This document shows positions 8,335-17,280 of a DNA stretch of 64,000 nucleotides, piece after piece (positions within the stretch are counted from its first letter, which is position 1; every line of letters begins with the position of its first letter). Source of the stretch: Candidatus Gastranaerophilales bacterium (GTDB taxonomy: Bacteria > Cyanobacteriota > Vampirovibrionia > Gastranaerophilales > Gastranaerophilaceae); assembly GCA_944323925.1 (NCBI GenBank), contig CALUUI010000001.1:124001-188000 (forward strand), in the 5' to 3' direction. The position numbers and the translations under genes are program-made. The notes below the pieces were generated by a model, which worked only from the letters and a program-made list of their open reading frames with translations, searched no databases and was not told the DNA's origin.

Positions 8335-9479
8335 TGAAAAATATAATTTTAAGTAATAAAAATAAAGTGCCGGCTTTGGGCTTTGGAACGTATATGCTTT
8401 ATGGTGAAAATTGTACGAATGCTGTAATTGAGGCGATAAAACTCGGATATCGTCTTATTGATACAGCGGTAGCATATAAAAACGAAGAATTTATTGGAAC
8501 GGCAATAGATTATTGTATAAAAAATAATATTGTAAAAAGAGAGGAACTGTTTATTAATACTAAACTTTGCCATCATGAGCCTATTGGATATCAAAACACG
8601 ATAAAATCTTTTCGTGAAAGTATGAAAAGGTTAAAAGTTGAATATTTAGATTCGTATTTAATCCATTGGCCCAATGCAACGAAAGACGGCAGTTGGAAAC
8701 AGCTAAATAAAGAAACTTGGGAAGCAATGGAAGAGCTTTATAAACAAGGTTTGATAAAAAATATAGGTGTTTCAAATTTTGAGATTCATCATCTTGAAGA
8801 GCTTTTAAAGACAGCCAAAATTAGTCCTGTTTTAAATCAATTAAATTTGAGTCCAGTCTGGCAACAAAAGCAATTGGTTGATTTTTGTCGGAAACATGGG
8901 ATACAACCCATTGCTTGGCAAACAATAGTTACAGATGAATGGGCAAAAAGTACGTTGCTGCCAATTGCTTGCAAACACAGCCGTTCCATACCACAAATAT
9001 GTTTAAGATATGGCTTGGAAAAAGGGTGGGGTGTTTTGGCAAAAACTGATGTTAAAGACTATATGCTTGAAAATATGGCTATTTTTGATTTCAAATTAAA
9101 TGATGATGAGTTGGCAAAAATTGATTCATTAAATTCTTATCCTGCAAATCATGTTTGTCAGCCGGATGCTTTATATGGAATTTTAGAATACGTAGAGAAA
9201 ACAACTGCAAAAACATTGATTGACGAAGTAAAATTTAAACTTTTTAATGTGGTACCTTTTTTTAAAGTTAAGTATATTTATAGAGATATAAATCTTTATC
9301 AGATTAAATATTATCTTTTTAATTTTTTGCTTGTTTGGCGAAATAAATTTAAAAGTAAAGAAAATTCTATGTGCTATTTGTTAGGTTTTATTCCATTAAT
9401 TAAAATTAAACGAAAAATTGATTCCACAGGTCCAAAATTTATACCAGAATATAATATTGAAAAATTGTGTAGAATGTAA
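8334..9479 (+). CDS. Aldo/keto reductase with C-terminal extension (paralog)
   Basis: Second aldo/keto reductase, clearly paralogous to the preceding one (shared L-N-Q-L-N-L-S-P-x-W-Q-Q-K and Y-L-I-H-W-P-N). The tetrad is present: Asp in L-I-D-T-A, Tyr in A-Y-K-N-E, Lys in N-T-K-L-C, His in L-I-H-W-P. The GTG start overlaps the previous stop by one base, implying coupled translation. It too has a ~100-residue C-terminal extension, with K-L-F-N-V-V-P-F-F-K-V-K and L-L-G-F-I-P-L-I-K-I-K-R-K. The duplicated pair next to the split transketolase suggests two reductive steps, or a heterodimer, in making an unusual sugar or polyol; no substrate can be named. Confidence 0.88.
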   Translation: MKNIILSNKNKVPALGFGTYMLYGENCTNAVIEAIKLGYRLIDTAVAYKNEEFIGTAIDYCIKNNIVKREELFINTKLCHHEPIGYQNTIKSFRESMKRLKVEYLDSYLIHWPNATKDGSWKQLNKETWEAMEELYKQGLIKNIGVSNFEIHHLEELLKTAKISPVLNQLNLSPVWQQKQLVDFCRKHGIQPIAWQTIVTDEWAKSTLLPIACKHSRSIPQICLRYGLEKGWGVLAKTDVKDYMLENMAIFDFKLNDDELAKIDSLNSYPANHVCQPDALYGILEYVEKTTAKTLIDEVKFKLFNVVPFFKVKYIYRDINLYQIKYYLFNFLLVWRNKFKSKENSMCYLLGFIPLIKIKRKIDSTGPKFIPEYNIEKLCRM

Positions 9480-9494
9480 AGAAGGAGCCTTTAA

Positions 9495-10172
9495 ATGTCA
9501 GATTTGATTTCAATAGTAATCCCGACATATAATGGGGAAAAATATATCAAAGAATGTATATGGAGTATTCAAAATCAGAATATGAATACAGAGATTATCG
9601 TAGTGGATGATATTTCCAGCGATAGTACAGTTGATATCGCAAAATCTCAAGGTTGTAATGTAATAGTTAATAATGTGCATAAGGGGCAAGTAGCGGGAAA
9701 AAACACCGGAATAAAAGTGGCAAAGGGTAAATATTGGCTTACTATTGATCAGGACGATATGTTGGTTGATGGGGCACTGCAAAGACTTTATGATGAAATG
9801 CAAAAAAATCCTGATGAGTATATAATTATGGCGAAACTAAAGGATTTTTGTTCTCCGGATACTCCAGAACAGAAAAAATTTTGTAAGTCTCAGCCATTTT
9901 ATGGAATATTAACAGGCTCAACGTTGTTTAGAACAGAAATTTTTGATAAAATCGGATTATGGAAAGAAGGTGTTATAACAGGTGATGTTATTGATTTAAC
10001 GAACCGTTTGATTGAGTTTGGTTTGAGAATCAAGAAAGTTGATTTTGTTGCTTGTAACCGTCGTATTCATAATGCTAATTATGGTCGAACGAATCAAAAA
10101 GAAGAGTATAAAGATTATGCAAAAGCACTTAGAAAAAGGTTGGATATAAAGGAGAAAAACAATGCCTTTTGA
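9495..10172 (+). CDS. Short family 2 glycosyltransferase
   Basis: GT-A family 2 transferase of 225 aa, shorter than the tandem trio and representing mainly the catalytic domain. It has I-S-I-V-I-P-T-Y-N-G at the start, V-V-D-D-I-S-S-D-S, and the metal-binding D-Q-D-D near residue 83. An AGAAGGAG sits about 8 bases upstream of the ATG. The 3' end overlaps rfbC by 11 bases, linking it to dTDP-rhamnose synthesis; a rhamnosyltransferase role is plausible but not demonstrable. Confidence 0.85.
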   Translation: MSDLISIVIPTYNGEKYIKECIWSIQNQNMNTEIIVVDDISSDSTVDIAKSQGCNVIVNNVHKGQVAGKNTGIKVAKGKYWLTIDQDDMLVDGALQRLYDEMQKNPDEYIIMAKLKDFCSPDTPEQKKFCKSQPFYGILTGSTLFRTEIFDKIGLWKEGVITGDVIDLTNRLIEFGLRIKKVDFVACNRRIHNANYGRTNQKEEYKDYAKALRKRLDIKEKNNAF

Positions 10173-10719
10173 GTTTGAAAAACAAGAAATAGAAGATGTA
10201 GTACTTATAAAGCCAAAAGTTTTTGGTGATAATCGCGGTTTTTTTATGGAAACATATAAGAAATCTGAATTCTATAATAATGGTATAGCGGTAGAATTTA
10301 ACCAAGATAATCATTCAAAGTCTTCTAAAAGAGTATTAAGAGGATTACACTATCAAGCAAAACCATATGGACAAGCAAAGTTAGTCAGATGTACAAGAGG
10401 TCGAATATTTGATGTTGCGGTTGATATAAGACTTGGTTCAAAAACTTTTGGGAAATATGTAAAAGTTGAACTATCGGAAGAAAACAAAAATATGTTGTAT
10501 ATCCCTGAAGGATTTGCGCATGGATTTGTTGTATTATCAGACGAGGCTGAATTACAATACAAAGTTAGCGGGGAGTATAATCCAAGCTCCGATAGAGGCG
10601 TAATCTGGAATGACAAAGAAATAGATATTGATTGGGGTATAGACTTTGAACCGATTTTGTCAGAAAAAGATAAAAATCAGCCCAAATTATCAAATATAAA
10701 TAAAGAGGAACTAGTATAA
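10162..10719 (+). CDS. rfbC: dTDP-4-dehydrorhamnose 3,5-epimerase
   Basis: Third enzyme of dTDP-L-rhamnose synthesis, epimerising dTDP-4-keto-6-deoxyglucose at C3 and C5. The cupin-fold signature is complete: D-N-R-G-F-F-M-E near residue 25, Q-D-N-H-S, R-G-L-H-Y-Q with the catalytic His, D-V-A-V-D-I-R, and Y-I-P-E-G-F-A-H-G-F. Length 185 aa is typical. The start has AAGGAG about 8 bases upstream and lies within the end of the GT2 gene. Its stop overlaps the rfbB start by one base. It forms an operon with rfbB, rfbD and rfbA. Confidence 0.97.
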   Translation: MPFEFEKQEIEDVVLIKPKVFGDNRGFFMETYKKSEFYNNGIAVEFNQDNHSKSSKRVLRGLHYQAKPYGQAKLVRCTRGRIFDVAVDIRLGSKTFGKYVKVELSEENKNMLYIPEGFAHGFVVLSDEAELQYKVSGEYNPSSDRGVIWNDKEIDIDWGIDFEPILSEKDKNQPKLSNINKEELV

Positions 10720-11702
10720 TGACAACGATTTTAGTTACAGGTGGTGCCGGATTTATCGGAAGTTGTTTTATAAGACATATATTAAAGAAACACCCAAATT
10801 ATAAAGTTATAAATCTTGATGCGTTGACTTATTGCGGTAATCTTGAAAATCTTAAGGATGTTGAAGCTAACTTAAATTATAAATTCGTACACGGGAATAT
10901 TTGTGATGTTAAATTGGTTAGAGAATTGGTAGCAGAATCTGATTGTGTGGTGAATTTTGCTGCCGAGTCTCACGTTGATAATTCCATTAAGCACCCTGAA
11001 ATTTTTGTAGAAACTAATGTTCAAGGGACATTAACATTATTGCAGGCATGTAAAGAAATCGGTATTGAAAGGTATCTTCAGGTTTCTACTGATGAAGTAT
11101 ATGGCAGTCTAGGCAAAACGGGATATTTTTATGAAACTACCCCATTAGCACCAAATAGTCCATATTCTGCAAGCAAGGCTGGTGCCGATTTGCTTGTAAG
11201 AGCTTATAATGAAACATACGGTTTACCAACATTAAATACAAGATGTTCAAATAATTATGGTCCCTATCAGTATCCAGAAAAATTAATACCATTTTTTATA
11301 TCTAAGTTGCTTCGAAATGAAAAAGTTCCTGTTTACGGCGATGGCTTAAATGTTCGGGACTGGTTATATGTATATGACCACTGTGAAGCTATAGATGTAG
11401 TGCTTCATAATGGTAAAGCCGGTGAAATTTATAATATTGGCGGACATAACGAAAAAACTAATTTAGAAATTACTCATTTGATTTTAAGTGCAATGGGAAA
11501 GGATGAATCATCAATAGAATATGTTGAGGACAGGTTAGGGCACGATAGACGATACGCAATATCTAATGATAAAATAACATCAGAATTGGGCTGGAAACCG
11601 TCGTTAACATTTGAAGAAGGTATAAAACATACCATTAACTGGTATTTGAATAATCAAGAATGGATTAAGAATATAGAAGCGAAGAAAGCGAGTTTGGTAT
11701 AG
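10719..11702 (+). CDS. rfbB: dTDP-glucose 4,6-dehydratase
   Basis: NAD-dependent extended SDR enzyme converting dTDP-glucose to dTDP-4-keto-6-deoxyglucose. The Rossmann motif G-G-A-G-F-I-G-S is at residues 8-15. S-T-D-E-V-Y-G holds the catalytic Thr-Asp-Glu, and Y-S-A-S-K the Tyr and Lys. R-C-S-N-N-Y-G-P-Y-Q and R-D-W-L-Y-V are diagnostic for RfbB. Length 327 aa is normal. It overlaps rfbC by one base and abuts rfbD directly. Confidence 0.97.
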   Translation: MTTILVTGGAGFIGSCFIRHILKKHPNYKVINLDALTYCGNLENLKDVEANLNYKFVHGNICDVKLVRELVAESDCVVNFAAESHVDNSIKHPEIFVETNVQGTLTLLQACKEIGIERYLQVSTDEVYGSLGKTGYFYETTPLAPNSPYSASKAGADLLVRAYNETYGLPTLNTRCSNNYGPYQYPEKLIPFFISKLLRNEKVPVYGDGLNVRDWLYVYDHCEAIDVVLHNGKAGEIYNIGGHNEKTNLEITHLILSAMGKDESSIEYVEDRLGHDRRYAISNDKITSELGWKPSLTFEEGIKHTINWYLNNQEWIKNIEAKKASLV

Positions 11703-12530
11703 ATGAAAGTATTAGTAACAGGCGCAAAAGGAATGCTTGGGCAAGATTTGTGCCCGATATTAGAAGATGAGGGCTATGAAGTAGTTGAAACAGACATTAA
11801 TAACTTAGATATTACAAATTGTTCGGATGTAGAAAAATATCTAACATCTGAAAATCCTGATTTTGTAATTCATTGTGCAGCATATACAAATGTTGATAAG
11901 GCAGAGGAAGATATAGAAAATGCAAGATTAATAAATAAAGCCGGAACAGAAAATCTTGCCAAAGCCTCAGCAAATATTGGTGCAGTAATGGTTTATATTT
12001 CTACAGATTATGTTTTTGATGGGGAAAAAGGATGTCCATATCTTCCTGAGGATAAAACAAATCCGATTAATATCTACGGGCAGACAAAACTTGAAGGGGA
12101 GGAAGCCGTAAAAAAATATTGTGAAAAATACTATATAGCACGTACAAGTTGGTTATACGGTCATCATGGTAAAAATTTTGTAGAAACAATGTTATCCCTA
12201 AGGGATAAGGAGCAAATAAACGTAGTAGATGATCAAATAGGTTGTCCGACCTGGACGGTTGAACTCTCAAACGGAATAATTAAATTAATAGAGAATGAGG
12301 AATATGGAACATACCATGTCTGCGGAAGTGGAGAAACAAGCTGGTATGGGTTTGCAAAAGAGATATTTGAATTGTCAGGATTAAAAGTTAATTTAAAACC
12401 TTGTAAAACAGAAGATTTTCCAAGACCTGCAAGGCGTCCGAAGTATAGTGTAATGGCAAATAATAAAATATGCAGAAATTGGAAAATTGCCTTAAAAGAT
12501 TATTTAATGCTAAGAGAAGAGGATTTTTGA
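11703..12530 (+). CDS. rfbD: dTDP-4-dehydrorhamnose reductase
   Basis: NADPH-dependent SDR reductase giving dTDP-L-rhamnose. It has the N-terminal G-A-K-G-M-L-G-Q nucleotide-binding motif, [20 protein letters not shown], and the catalytic Tyr-Lys in [17 protein letters not shown] and G-C-P-T-W-T are further family marks. Length 275 aa is slightly short but complete. It starts immediately after rfbB and ends two bases before rfbA. Confidence 0.97.
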   Translation: MKVLVTGAKGMLGQDLCPILEDEGYEVVETDINNLDITNCSDVEKYLTSENPDFVIHCAAYTNVDKAEEDIENARLINKAGTENLAKASANIGAVMVYISTDYVFDGEKGCPYLPEDKTNPINIYGQTKLEGEEAVKKYCEKYYIARTSWLYGHHGKNFVETMLSLRDKEQINVVDDQIGCPTWTVELSNGIIKLIENEEYGTYHVCGSGETSWYGFAKEIFELSGLKVNLKPCKTEDFPRPARRPKYSVMANNKICRNWKIALKDYLMLREEDF

Positions 12531-12532
12531 AA

Positions 12533-13411
12533 ATGAAAGGAATTGTATTAGCCGGCGGTAATGGAACACGTTTATATCCATCGACACAAGTAGTTTCAAA
12601 ACAATTACTTCCAATTTATGATAAACCGATGATTTATTATCCCATATCGGTATTAATGCTTGCCGGAATAAGGGATATCTTGGTTATATCTACACCACAG
12701 GATTTGCCGAATTTTGAGAAATTATTGGGAGATGGAGCACAATTTGGCTTGAATCTGTCCTATAAAGTTCAACCTAACCCCGATGGACTTGCACAGGCTT
12801 TTATTATTGGCGAGGATTTTATCGGCGATGATGCAGTTGCAATGATTTTAGGTGATAATATCTTTTATGGTTCAGGTTTTTCTGGACAACTAAAAAGAGC
12901 ATCAAAGTCAGCAAAAGAAAAAAAACAGGCAACAATTTTCGGGTATTCGGTAAAGGATCCGGAAAGATTTGGCGTTGTAGAGTTTGATAATGAAGGTAAA
13001 GTTATTTCAATAGAAGAAAAGCCTGAAAATCCAAAATCTAATTATGCTGTTACAGGTTTATATTTCTATGACAATAGTGTTGTAAGTTTGGCTAAATCAT
13101 TAAAACCATCACCTAGAGGTGAGCTTGAAATAACAGATTTAAACAGATTATATTTAAGCGAAAACAGGTTAAATATTGAAATTTTAGGTAGAGGATTTGC
13201 TTGGTTAGACACAGGAACACACAAGTCTTTGATAAGAGCAGGCCAATATGTTCAGACGATAGAAGAAAACCAAGGAATTAAAATAGCATGCTTAGAAGAA
13301 ATAGCAGTTCTAAAAGGATTTATTTCAAAAGAGCAAGTCTTAAAAAATATTGAAAACTATAACAATAACGAGTACTATAACTATGTAAAGACAAGATTAG
13401 AGACCCTATAG
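12533..13411 (+). CDS. rfbA: Glucose-1-phosphate thymidylyltransferase
   Basis: First committed enzyme of dTDP-rhamnose synthesis, joining dTTP and glucose-1-phosphate. The nucleotidyltransferase signature G-G-x-G-T-R-L-Y-P is at the N-terminus, followed by [12 protein letters not shown] and [11 protein letters not shown]-x-x-P-K-S-N and W-L-D-T-G-T-H also fit. The frame extends upstream to 12470, but the ATG at 12533 gives the standard N-terminus (M-K-G-I-V-L-A-G-G) and the usual length of 292 aa; the longer version would sit inside rfbD. It is the last gene of the polysaccharide run. Confidence 0.97.
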   Translation: MKGIVLAGGNGTRLYPSTQVVSKQLLPIYDKPMIYYPISVLMLAGIRDILVISTPQDLPNFEKLLGDGAQFGLNLSYKVQPNPDGLAQAFIIGEDFIGDDAVAMILGDNIFYGSGFSGQLKRASKSAKEKKQATIFGYSVKDPERFGVVEFDNEGKVISIEEKPENPKSNYAVTGLYFYDNSVVSLAKSLKPSPRGELEITDLNRLYLSENRLNIEILGRGFAWLDTGTHKSLIRAGQYVQTIEENQGIKIACLEEIAVLKGFISKEQVLKNIENYNNNEYYNYVKTRLETL

Positions 13412-13422
13412 TAACTTGCCTA

Positions 13423-13451
13423 TTGACGGATTTAAAAAAATAGTGTAGTAT
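13423..13451 (+). promoter_or_regulatory. Sigma-70-type promoter
   Basis: TTGACG (13423-13428), a 17-base spacer and TAGTAT (13446-13451) closely match the sigma-70 consensus with ideal spacing. It lies 12 bases after the rfbA stop and would start a transcript near 13458. That transcript would contain a small ORF, a terminator-like hairpin and possibly the AAA+ ATPase gene. Confidence 0.7.
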
Positions 13452-13475
13452 GTACACATAAAAAAGGGGTATAAC

Positions 13476-13577
13476 TTGCAAAAAACAAATAGTAGTTTAG
13501 TAAGCAAACGATTAAATAATTCCGTGATGTCGGGATTAGTCGTCAATTTGCTCAAACGATTTGGATTGCAGGTGTAG
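13476..13577 (+). CDS. Possible 33-residue ORF in the leader of the AAA+ gene
   Basis: A TTG at 13476 is preceded by AAGGGG six bases upstream and opens a 33-codon frame ending at TAG 13575-13577. The product would be basic, with a C-terminal amphipathic stretch (G-L-V-V-N-L-L-K-R-F-G-L). It lies between a good promoter and a terminator-like hairpin, so it could be a leader peptide, a small protein, or chance coding in a small RNA. The start is non-ATG and no family is recognised, so confidence is limited. Confidence 0.35.
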   Translation: MQKTNSSLVSKRLNNSVMSGLVVNLLKRFGLQV

Positions 13578-13612
13578 AGTAGAATAAGTGTTATAAATAC
13601 GATTAATAATTT

Positions 13613-13649
13613 AAAGCCTGCAAGTCATAAAAAGATTTGCAGGCTTTTA
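13613..13649 (+). terminator. Terminator-like hairpin just upstream of the AAA+ gene
   Basis: An 11-base perfect stem (AAAGCCTGCAA 13613-13623 pairing with TTGCAGGCTTT 13637-13647) with a 13-base loop is followed by a short T run. It ends about 30 bases before the ATPase start, leaving almost no room for another promoter. It therefore either ends a short RNA begun at the 13423 promoter or acts as an attenuator for the ATPase gene. Confidence 0.7.
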
Positions 13650-13680
13650 GTTTCAGTTATTACATAGGAAAGGGGACTAA

Positions 13681-15204
13681 ATGAGAATTACACCGTTGCA
13701 AGCATCTTACAATCAGTATGGCAGAACAAATATTCTTCCTAAAAAACAAGAAAAAGAAACAAATTCTGGAGAGAAAACAAAAGAGATAGGTACAAATTTA
13801 TTAGCAGATTATAGTTATAATCGTTTAATGGTTAATACAAGTCCCAATTTTAAAAACAATATAGAAAAGTCAATGTTGACTTTAGTAAAACAAATACCAT
13901 TGTCAGAAAGATTAGCTGATGCATTTTCATTTATGAAGCAAGGTGACCTATTAATAACAGGTAAGGATTTAAAAATTTCTCAGAAAGCAATGTTGGAGTG
14001 TCTAGGTAGGTTAAAAAACGTAATAAAACGAGCGTTTTTCATAGAGGAGGATAATTTCCAAGGCAATTTAGCATTCTTCAAGAAATCATATGAAGAAGTA
14101 GAAATAATAAATACAAATCCGGATAGGATGTTTATAACAACAGATGGACAGACATATTTTATGGATTCACATGACTCATTTTATGTAATTCCCGGAGATA
14201 AGTTAAAATATAATGATAGCGAGTTAGAGATAAAGAAAGAGCCTAAAATGAATTTAAGTATTCATCGTCCATTTTATGTAAAGGCTTTTAATTTTGAGCA
14301 GGATTCGCAGGCGGTAATTGAAAGGCAAAATAAAAAAATATTAAAGGAGATATATACGGATAAAAAAGCTGTACCCAAGGTTATGTTCAAAGATGTCGCA
14401 GGTCAAGATGAAGCTGTAAGAATGCTAAAAGAGAGTATCTTATATCCTTTAAGAAAGCCAAAGGCATATGAAAATGTTGATTTATCCCACGGTTTTATTT
14501 TAACCGGCCCCCCCGGAACGGGTAAGACCTATGCCGCAAATGCATTAAAGAATGAAGCAAATATAAATGCTAAATATATAAACGGTTTAGAATTAGAATC
14601 AAAATGGGTAGGTGAGTCAGAGGGAAATTGGAGAAAATTATTTCAAGAGGCAATAGATAATCAGCCATATATGTTGTTTATAGACGAGTTTGATGCAGTA
14701 GCAAGAGCAAGAGGCGGAACAGACCAGTATGGTGATAAAGTAGTCAACCAAATTTTAACCTTGATGACAGATATTGAAGAGAGCAAGTATGATATATTTG
14801 TGCTTGCTGCAACTAACCATTTTGATGCATTAGATCCGGCTATAAAGCGTTCCGGAAGGTTTGGGGTTCATATTCCATTTAAGTTACCTGATTTAGAGGG
14901 TACGGGAAAAATTTTTGATGTTCATGCAAAGAACAAACCTATAAGCGATGATTTTGATAAAGATTCAATCATAAAAAGAATGCATGAATTAAAGTGTTCA
15001 GGTGCAGATATAAAGCGATTAATAAATGACGCATATTTGCAAGGGTATAAAAGAGCAGGGATTATTGAAAAACTTGATAACAATACAATTACTGATGCTG
15101 ATTTGGATGAATTCCAAATTTTGACAGAGGACTTTAATGCTGCGATTGATGCTTTTGCAAACTCAAAATGTAGTAAAAGAAAGCCAATAGGGTTTAATAA
15201 ATAA
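13681..15204 (+). CDS. AAA+ ATPase, FtsH/CDC48-like module without protease domain
   Basis: Protein of 507 aa with a single AAA module from about residue 235 to 480: F-K-D-V-A-G-Q-D-E-A at its start, Walker A G-P-P-G-T-G-K-T, Walker B L-F-I-D-E-F-D-A, sensor 1 in A-A-T-N, and the arginine-finger region R-S-G-R-F. The module is most like FtsH or CDC48, but there is no transmembrane segment and no HExxH zinc-protease domain. The first ~235 residues match nothing I recognise; they begin M-R-I-T-P-L-Q and carry S-P-N-F-K-N-N, loosely like the N-F-T-G motif of other proteins in this window. It presumably remodels a protein substrate through its N-domain. The start has AGGAAAGGGG just upstream. Confidence 0.85.
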   Translation: MRITPLQASYNQYGRTNILPKKQEKETNSGEKTKEIGTNLLADYSYNRLMVNTSPNFKNNIEKSMLTLVKQIPLSERLADAFSFMKQGDLLITGKDLKISQKAMLECLGRLKNVIKRAFFIEEDNFQGNLAFFKKSYEEVEIINTNPDRMFITTDGQTYFMDSHDSFYVIPGDKLKYNDSELEIKKEPKMNLSIHRPFYVKAFNFEQDSQAVIERQNKKILKEIYTDKKAVPKVMFKDVAGQDEAVRMLKESILYPLRKPKAYENVDLSHGFILTGPPGTGKTYAANALKNEANINAKYINGLELESKWVGESEGNWRKLFQEAIDNQPYMLFIDEFDAVARARGGTDQYGDKVVNQILTLMTDIEESKYDIFVLAATNHFDALDPAIKRSGRFGVHIPFKLPDLEGTGKIFDVHAKNKPISDDFDKDSIIKRMHELKCSGADIKRLINDAYLQGYKRAGIIEKLDNNTITDADLDEFQILTEDFNAAIDAFANSKCSKRKPIGFNK

Positions 15205-15230
15205 TAAGCAAATAATAAATATGTAAACAA

Positions 15231-15270
15231 TAACGGTGAGGAATTGATTTTTTCCTCGCCGTTATTATTG
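15231..15270 (+). terminator. Rho-independent terminator after the AAA+ gene
   Basis: A stem of 12 pairs (AACGGTGAGGAA with TTCCTCGCCGTT, one G-T wobble) is followed by ATTATT, 27 bases after the ATPase stop. It separates the ATPase unit from the EF-hand gene. Confidence 0.8.
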
Positions 15271-15318
15271 AATAAAGAGTTTTATTGTAAAGAATTGTAA
15301 AAAAAAATTAAATGATAT

Positions 15319-15345
15319 TAAAGAAAAACGAGCAAGTGTCGATAA
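15319..15345 (+). promoter_or_regulatory. Sigma-28 (FliA)-type promoter
   Basis: TAAAGAAA (15319-15326), an 11-base spacer and GTCGATAA (15338-15345) match the flagellar sigma-28 consensus TAAAGTTT-N11-GCCGATAA closely, including the exact spacing. It lies 67 bases upstream of the EF-hand gene and after the preceding terminator, so it is the obvious promoter for that gene. A second, stronger match lies at 61835. Confidence 0.72.
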
Positions 15346-15412
15346 TAATGTTGAATTAATATCAAAAAGAATTATTTACCCTATAGACTGGAGATTTAAG
15401 AGAGGAGATTTT

Positions 15413-17278
15413 ATGAGCGGATTTAGCGGGATTAATCAATTTGGAAACTTAACAACATCGTCAGGACAAAAATTAACATTTGAGGATTTTGACAAAAACA
15501 AAGACGGTGAAGTAACAAAAGCAGAGTATGAAGAAGTAATGAAAGAAATGCAGTTGGATTCAGTTGAATTATCAACAGTAGATAAAGATGGAGATGGCGC
15601 TGTATCTGAGGATGAATTTGCAATATGGGAGCAAAAAACTCAAATGCAAGAGCTGGTAAATAATGTATTAACAGAACTTTCTAAGGATCCAAAATTTTCA
15701 GGAAAGACAGAATATATAAATGAGATAATTAGTTCTTTAAAAAGTTATATAAATGATTATGCGGAAAACTATACCAAAGATGTTTCACAAATGGCTGCAA
15801 ATTTTGAATTAGCACTGCCGACAAAAGTTGAAGAATTAAAATCGGAAGTATTAGCAAATGATCCTGAGACTGTGAAGTCCGATGTCTTAGATGAAATGTA
15901 TGATGAACTAATGCAAGACGATTCTATTACGACAAAGACTGTTACAAAAAAAACTGCATTTGTTCAAAGAGAGTATATTGAAGACATAGACCCTGAAATA
16001 GTACAATCTGTTGTATCAGGTTTACTGAAGTCACTAGAAACCGAAGCCACAAATTTTATAAATTCATATACAGGCGATAATTTAAAATCGGATTTAAAGG
16101 CTCACTTAGAAGAATACATGAGTAGATCAGATTATGACAAAATGTCCGATGCTATAAGTGAATTAAATGAAGGAATTGAGACTTTAGGTTCATATATAGA
16201 CAATAGCGGAGATTTAGTAAAACTAAAAGAATATGCTCGAGAATTTTTGTTAGCGGCAATAAATAATGGTGTTAATGTTAAACTTGCCGGTTCAAATATA
16301 AAAACAGAGGCAGCAATAAACACAGCATTGAATAAATATACAGATTCAGCAACATTAAGATCGGCATTGGAAGAAATTATAGCAGGATTTTCTACAGAAA
16401 ATTTGAAAGCAACAGTATTGTCAGATGAGACAAAGAAAGCCGAAGAAGCTGAACAGGCTGCATTTGCAGCCGTAAAAGGCTCCGATTGTACTGTTGACCC
16501 GGCGTTGATTGATTATTCGGATGTTTCAGGTTATTTTGATGGAACCAAACTCACTACAAAAGGTAAAGATGGGCATGATGATAGAATAAGAGAGCAAGCA
16601 AAAGAAATTATAGAAGAAAGCTCAATAAAAGAACAGATGAAACAGCAAATAGAAGAAATGTTGCAAGCTAAAGGCATTTCATTTGATATGATGGAGAGTA
16701 TTTTCGAAAATGTATATAATGATTCTTTAACTCAAACATTAGAAGCAATAACATCAAGAAAGACTAACAATAAGTGGTTGAATAAGAATAAAAGATATGC
16801 ATCAAACCAAGATATAAAAACAATAGTTGATAATTTTATTAATAATTTCAACACAAATATAACAGCTGCAATAGATGAAATGAACGCAAGTAATACAGAC
16901 TTTGATATACAGGATCTGGATTATTCACAAGTAGACGATTTAGTTGAGAGTGGTGATGTGAAAACAGAAACTCGAGGATTCAAAGCTGAAGATAGAATTA
17001 CAGAAAATGCGAATATATTGTGCGATAGAATGAAATCTCAGTTGTTAAGAAAAGCACAAGCAATGTGTACTGCAAATGGAATAGCGTTTGATAATAAAGT
17101 ATTTACAACAATGTTTAATAATGCTAAAAACACGGCAGTAAGTTCGTCCATAACTACAGTGGATATTTTGTTTGGTGTATTAGCAAAACTAGATCAAGAG
17201 ATACTGATGGATACTTTGGTCAATGAGTTTAAGACAAATTATACAAATTGGGTAAATGCAGAAAAAGAAGATGTATAA
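15413..17278 (+). CDS. Large EF-hand protein, probably in the flagellar regulon
   Basis: Protein of 621 aa with two adjacent EF-hand calcium loops near the N-terminus: D27-K-N-K-D-G-E-V-T-K-A-E38 and D57-K-D-G-D-G-A-V-S-E-D-E68, each with the acidic ligands and central Gly. The rest is acidic and mostly helical. Two ~80-residue segments of the C-terminal half (around residues 365-445 and 500-580) resemble each other, sharing Y-S-x-V, D-x-R-I, G-I-x-F-D and following helices. No signal peptide is evident. The sigma-28-type promoter suggests expression with late flagellar genes and possibly export through the flagellar apparatus; that is inference. AGAGGAG precedes the start. No known family is recognised beyond the EF-hands. 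Confidence 0.8.
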   Translation: MSGFSGINQFGNLTTSSGQKLTFEDFDKNKDGEVTKAEYEEVMKEMQLDSVELSTVDKDGDGAVSEDEFAIWEQKTQMQELVNNVLTELSKDPKFSGKTEYINEIISSLKSYINDYAENYTKDVSQMAANFELALPTKVEELKSEVLANDPETVKSDVLDEMYDELMQDDSITTKTVTKKTAFVQREYIEDIDPEIVQSVVSGLLKSLETEATNFINSYTGDNLKSDLKAHLEEYMSRSDYDKMSDAISELNEGIETLGSYIDNSGDLVKLKEYAREFLLAAINNGVNVKLAGSNIKTEAAINTALNKYTDSATLRSALEEIIAGFSTENLKATVLSDETKKAEEAEQAAFAAVKGSDCTVDPALIDYSDVSGYFDGTKLTTKGKDGHDDRIREQAKEIIEESSIKEQMKQQIEEMLQAKGISFDMMESIFENVYNDSLTQTLEAITSRKTNNKWLNKNKRYASNQDIKTIVDNFINNFNTNITAAIDEMNASNTDFDIQDLDYSQVDDLVESGDVKTETRGFKAEDRITENANILCDRMKSQLLRKAQAMCTANGIAFDNKVFTTMFNNAKNTAVSSSITTVDILFGVLAKLDQEILMDTLVNEFKTNYTNWVNAEKEDV

Positions 17279-17280
17279 AA

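Noticed and set aside
12470-12532. Longer N-terminus for rfbA
   Set aside because: It would lie inside rfbD and add 21 residues absent from the family; the ATG at 12533 gives the normal N-terminus.
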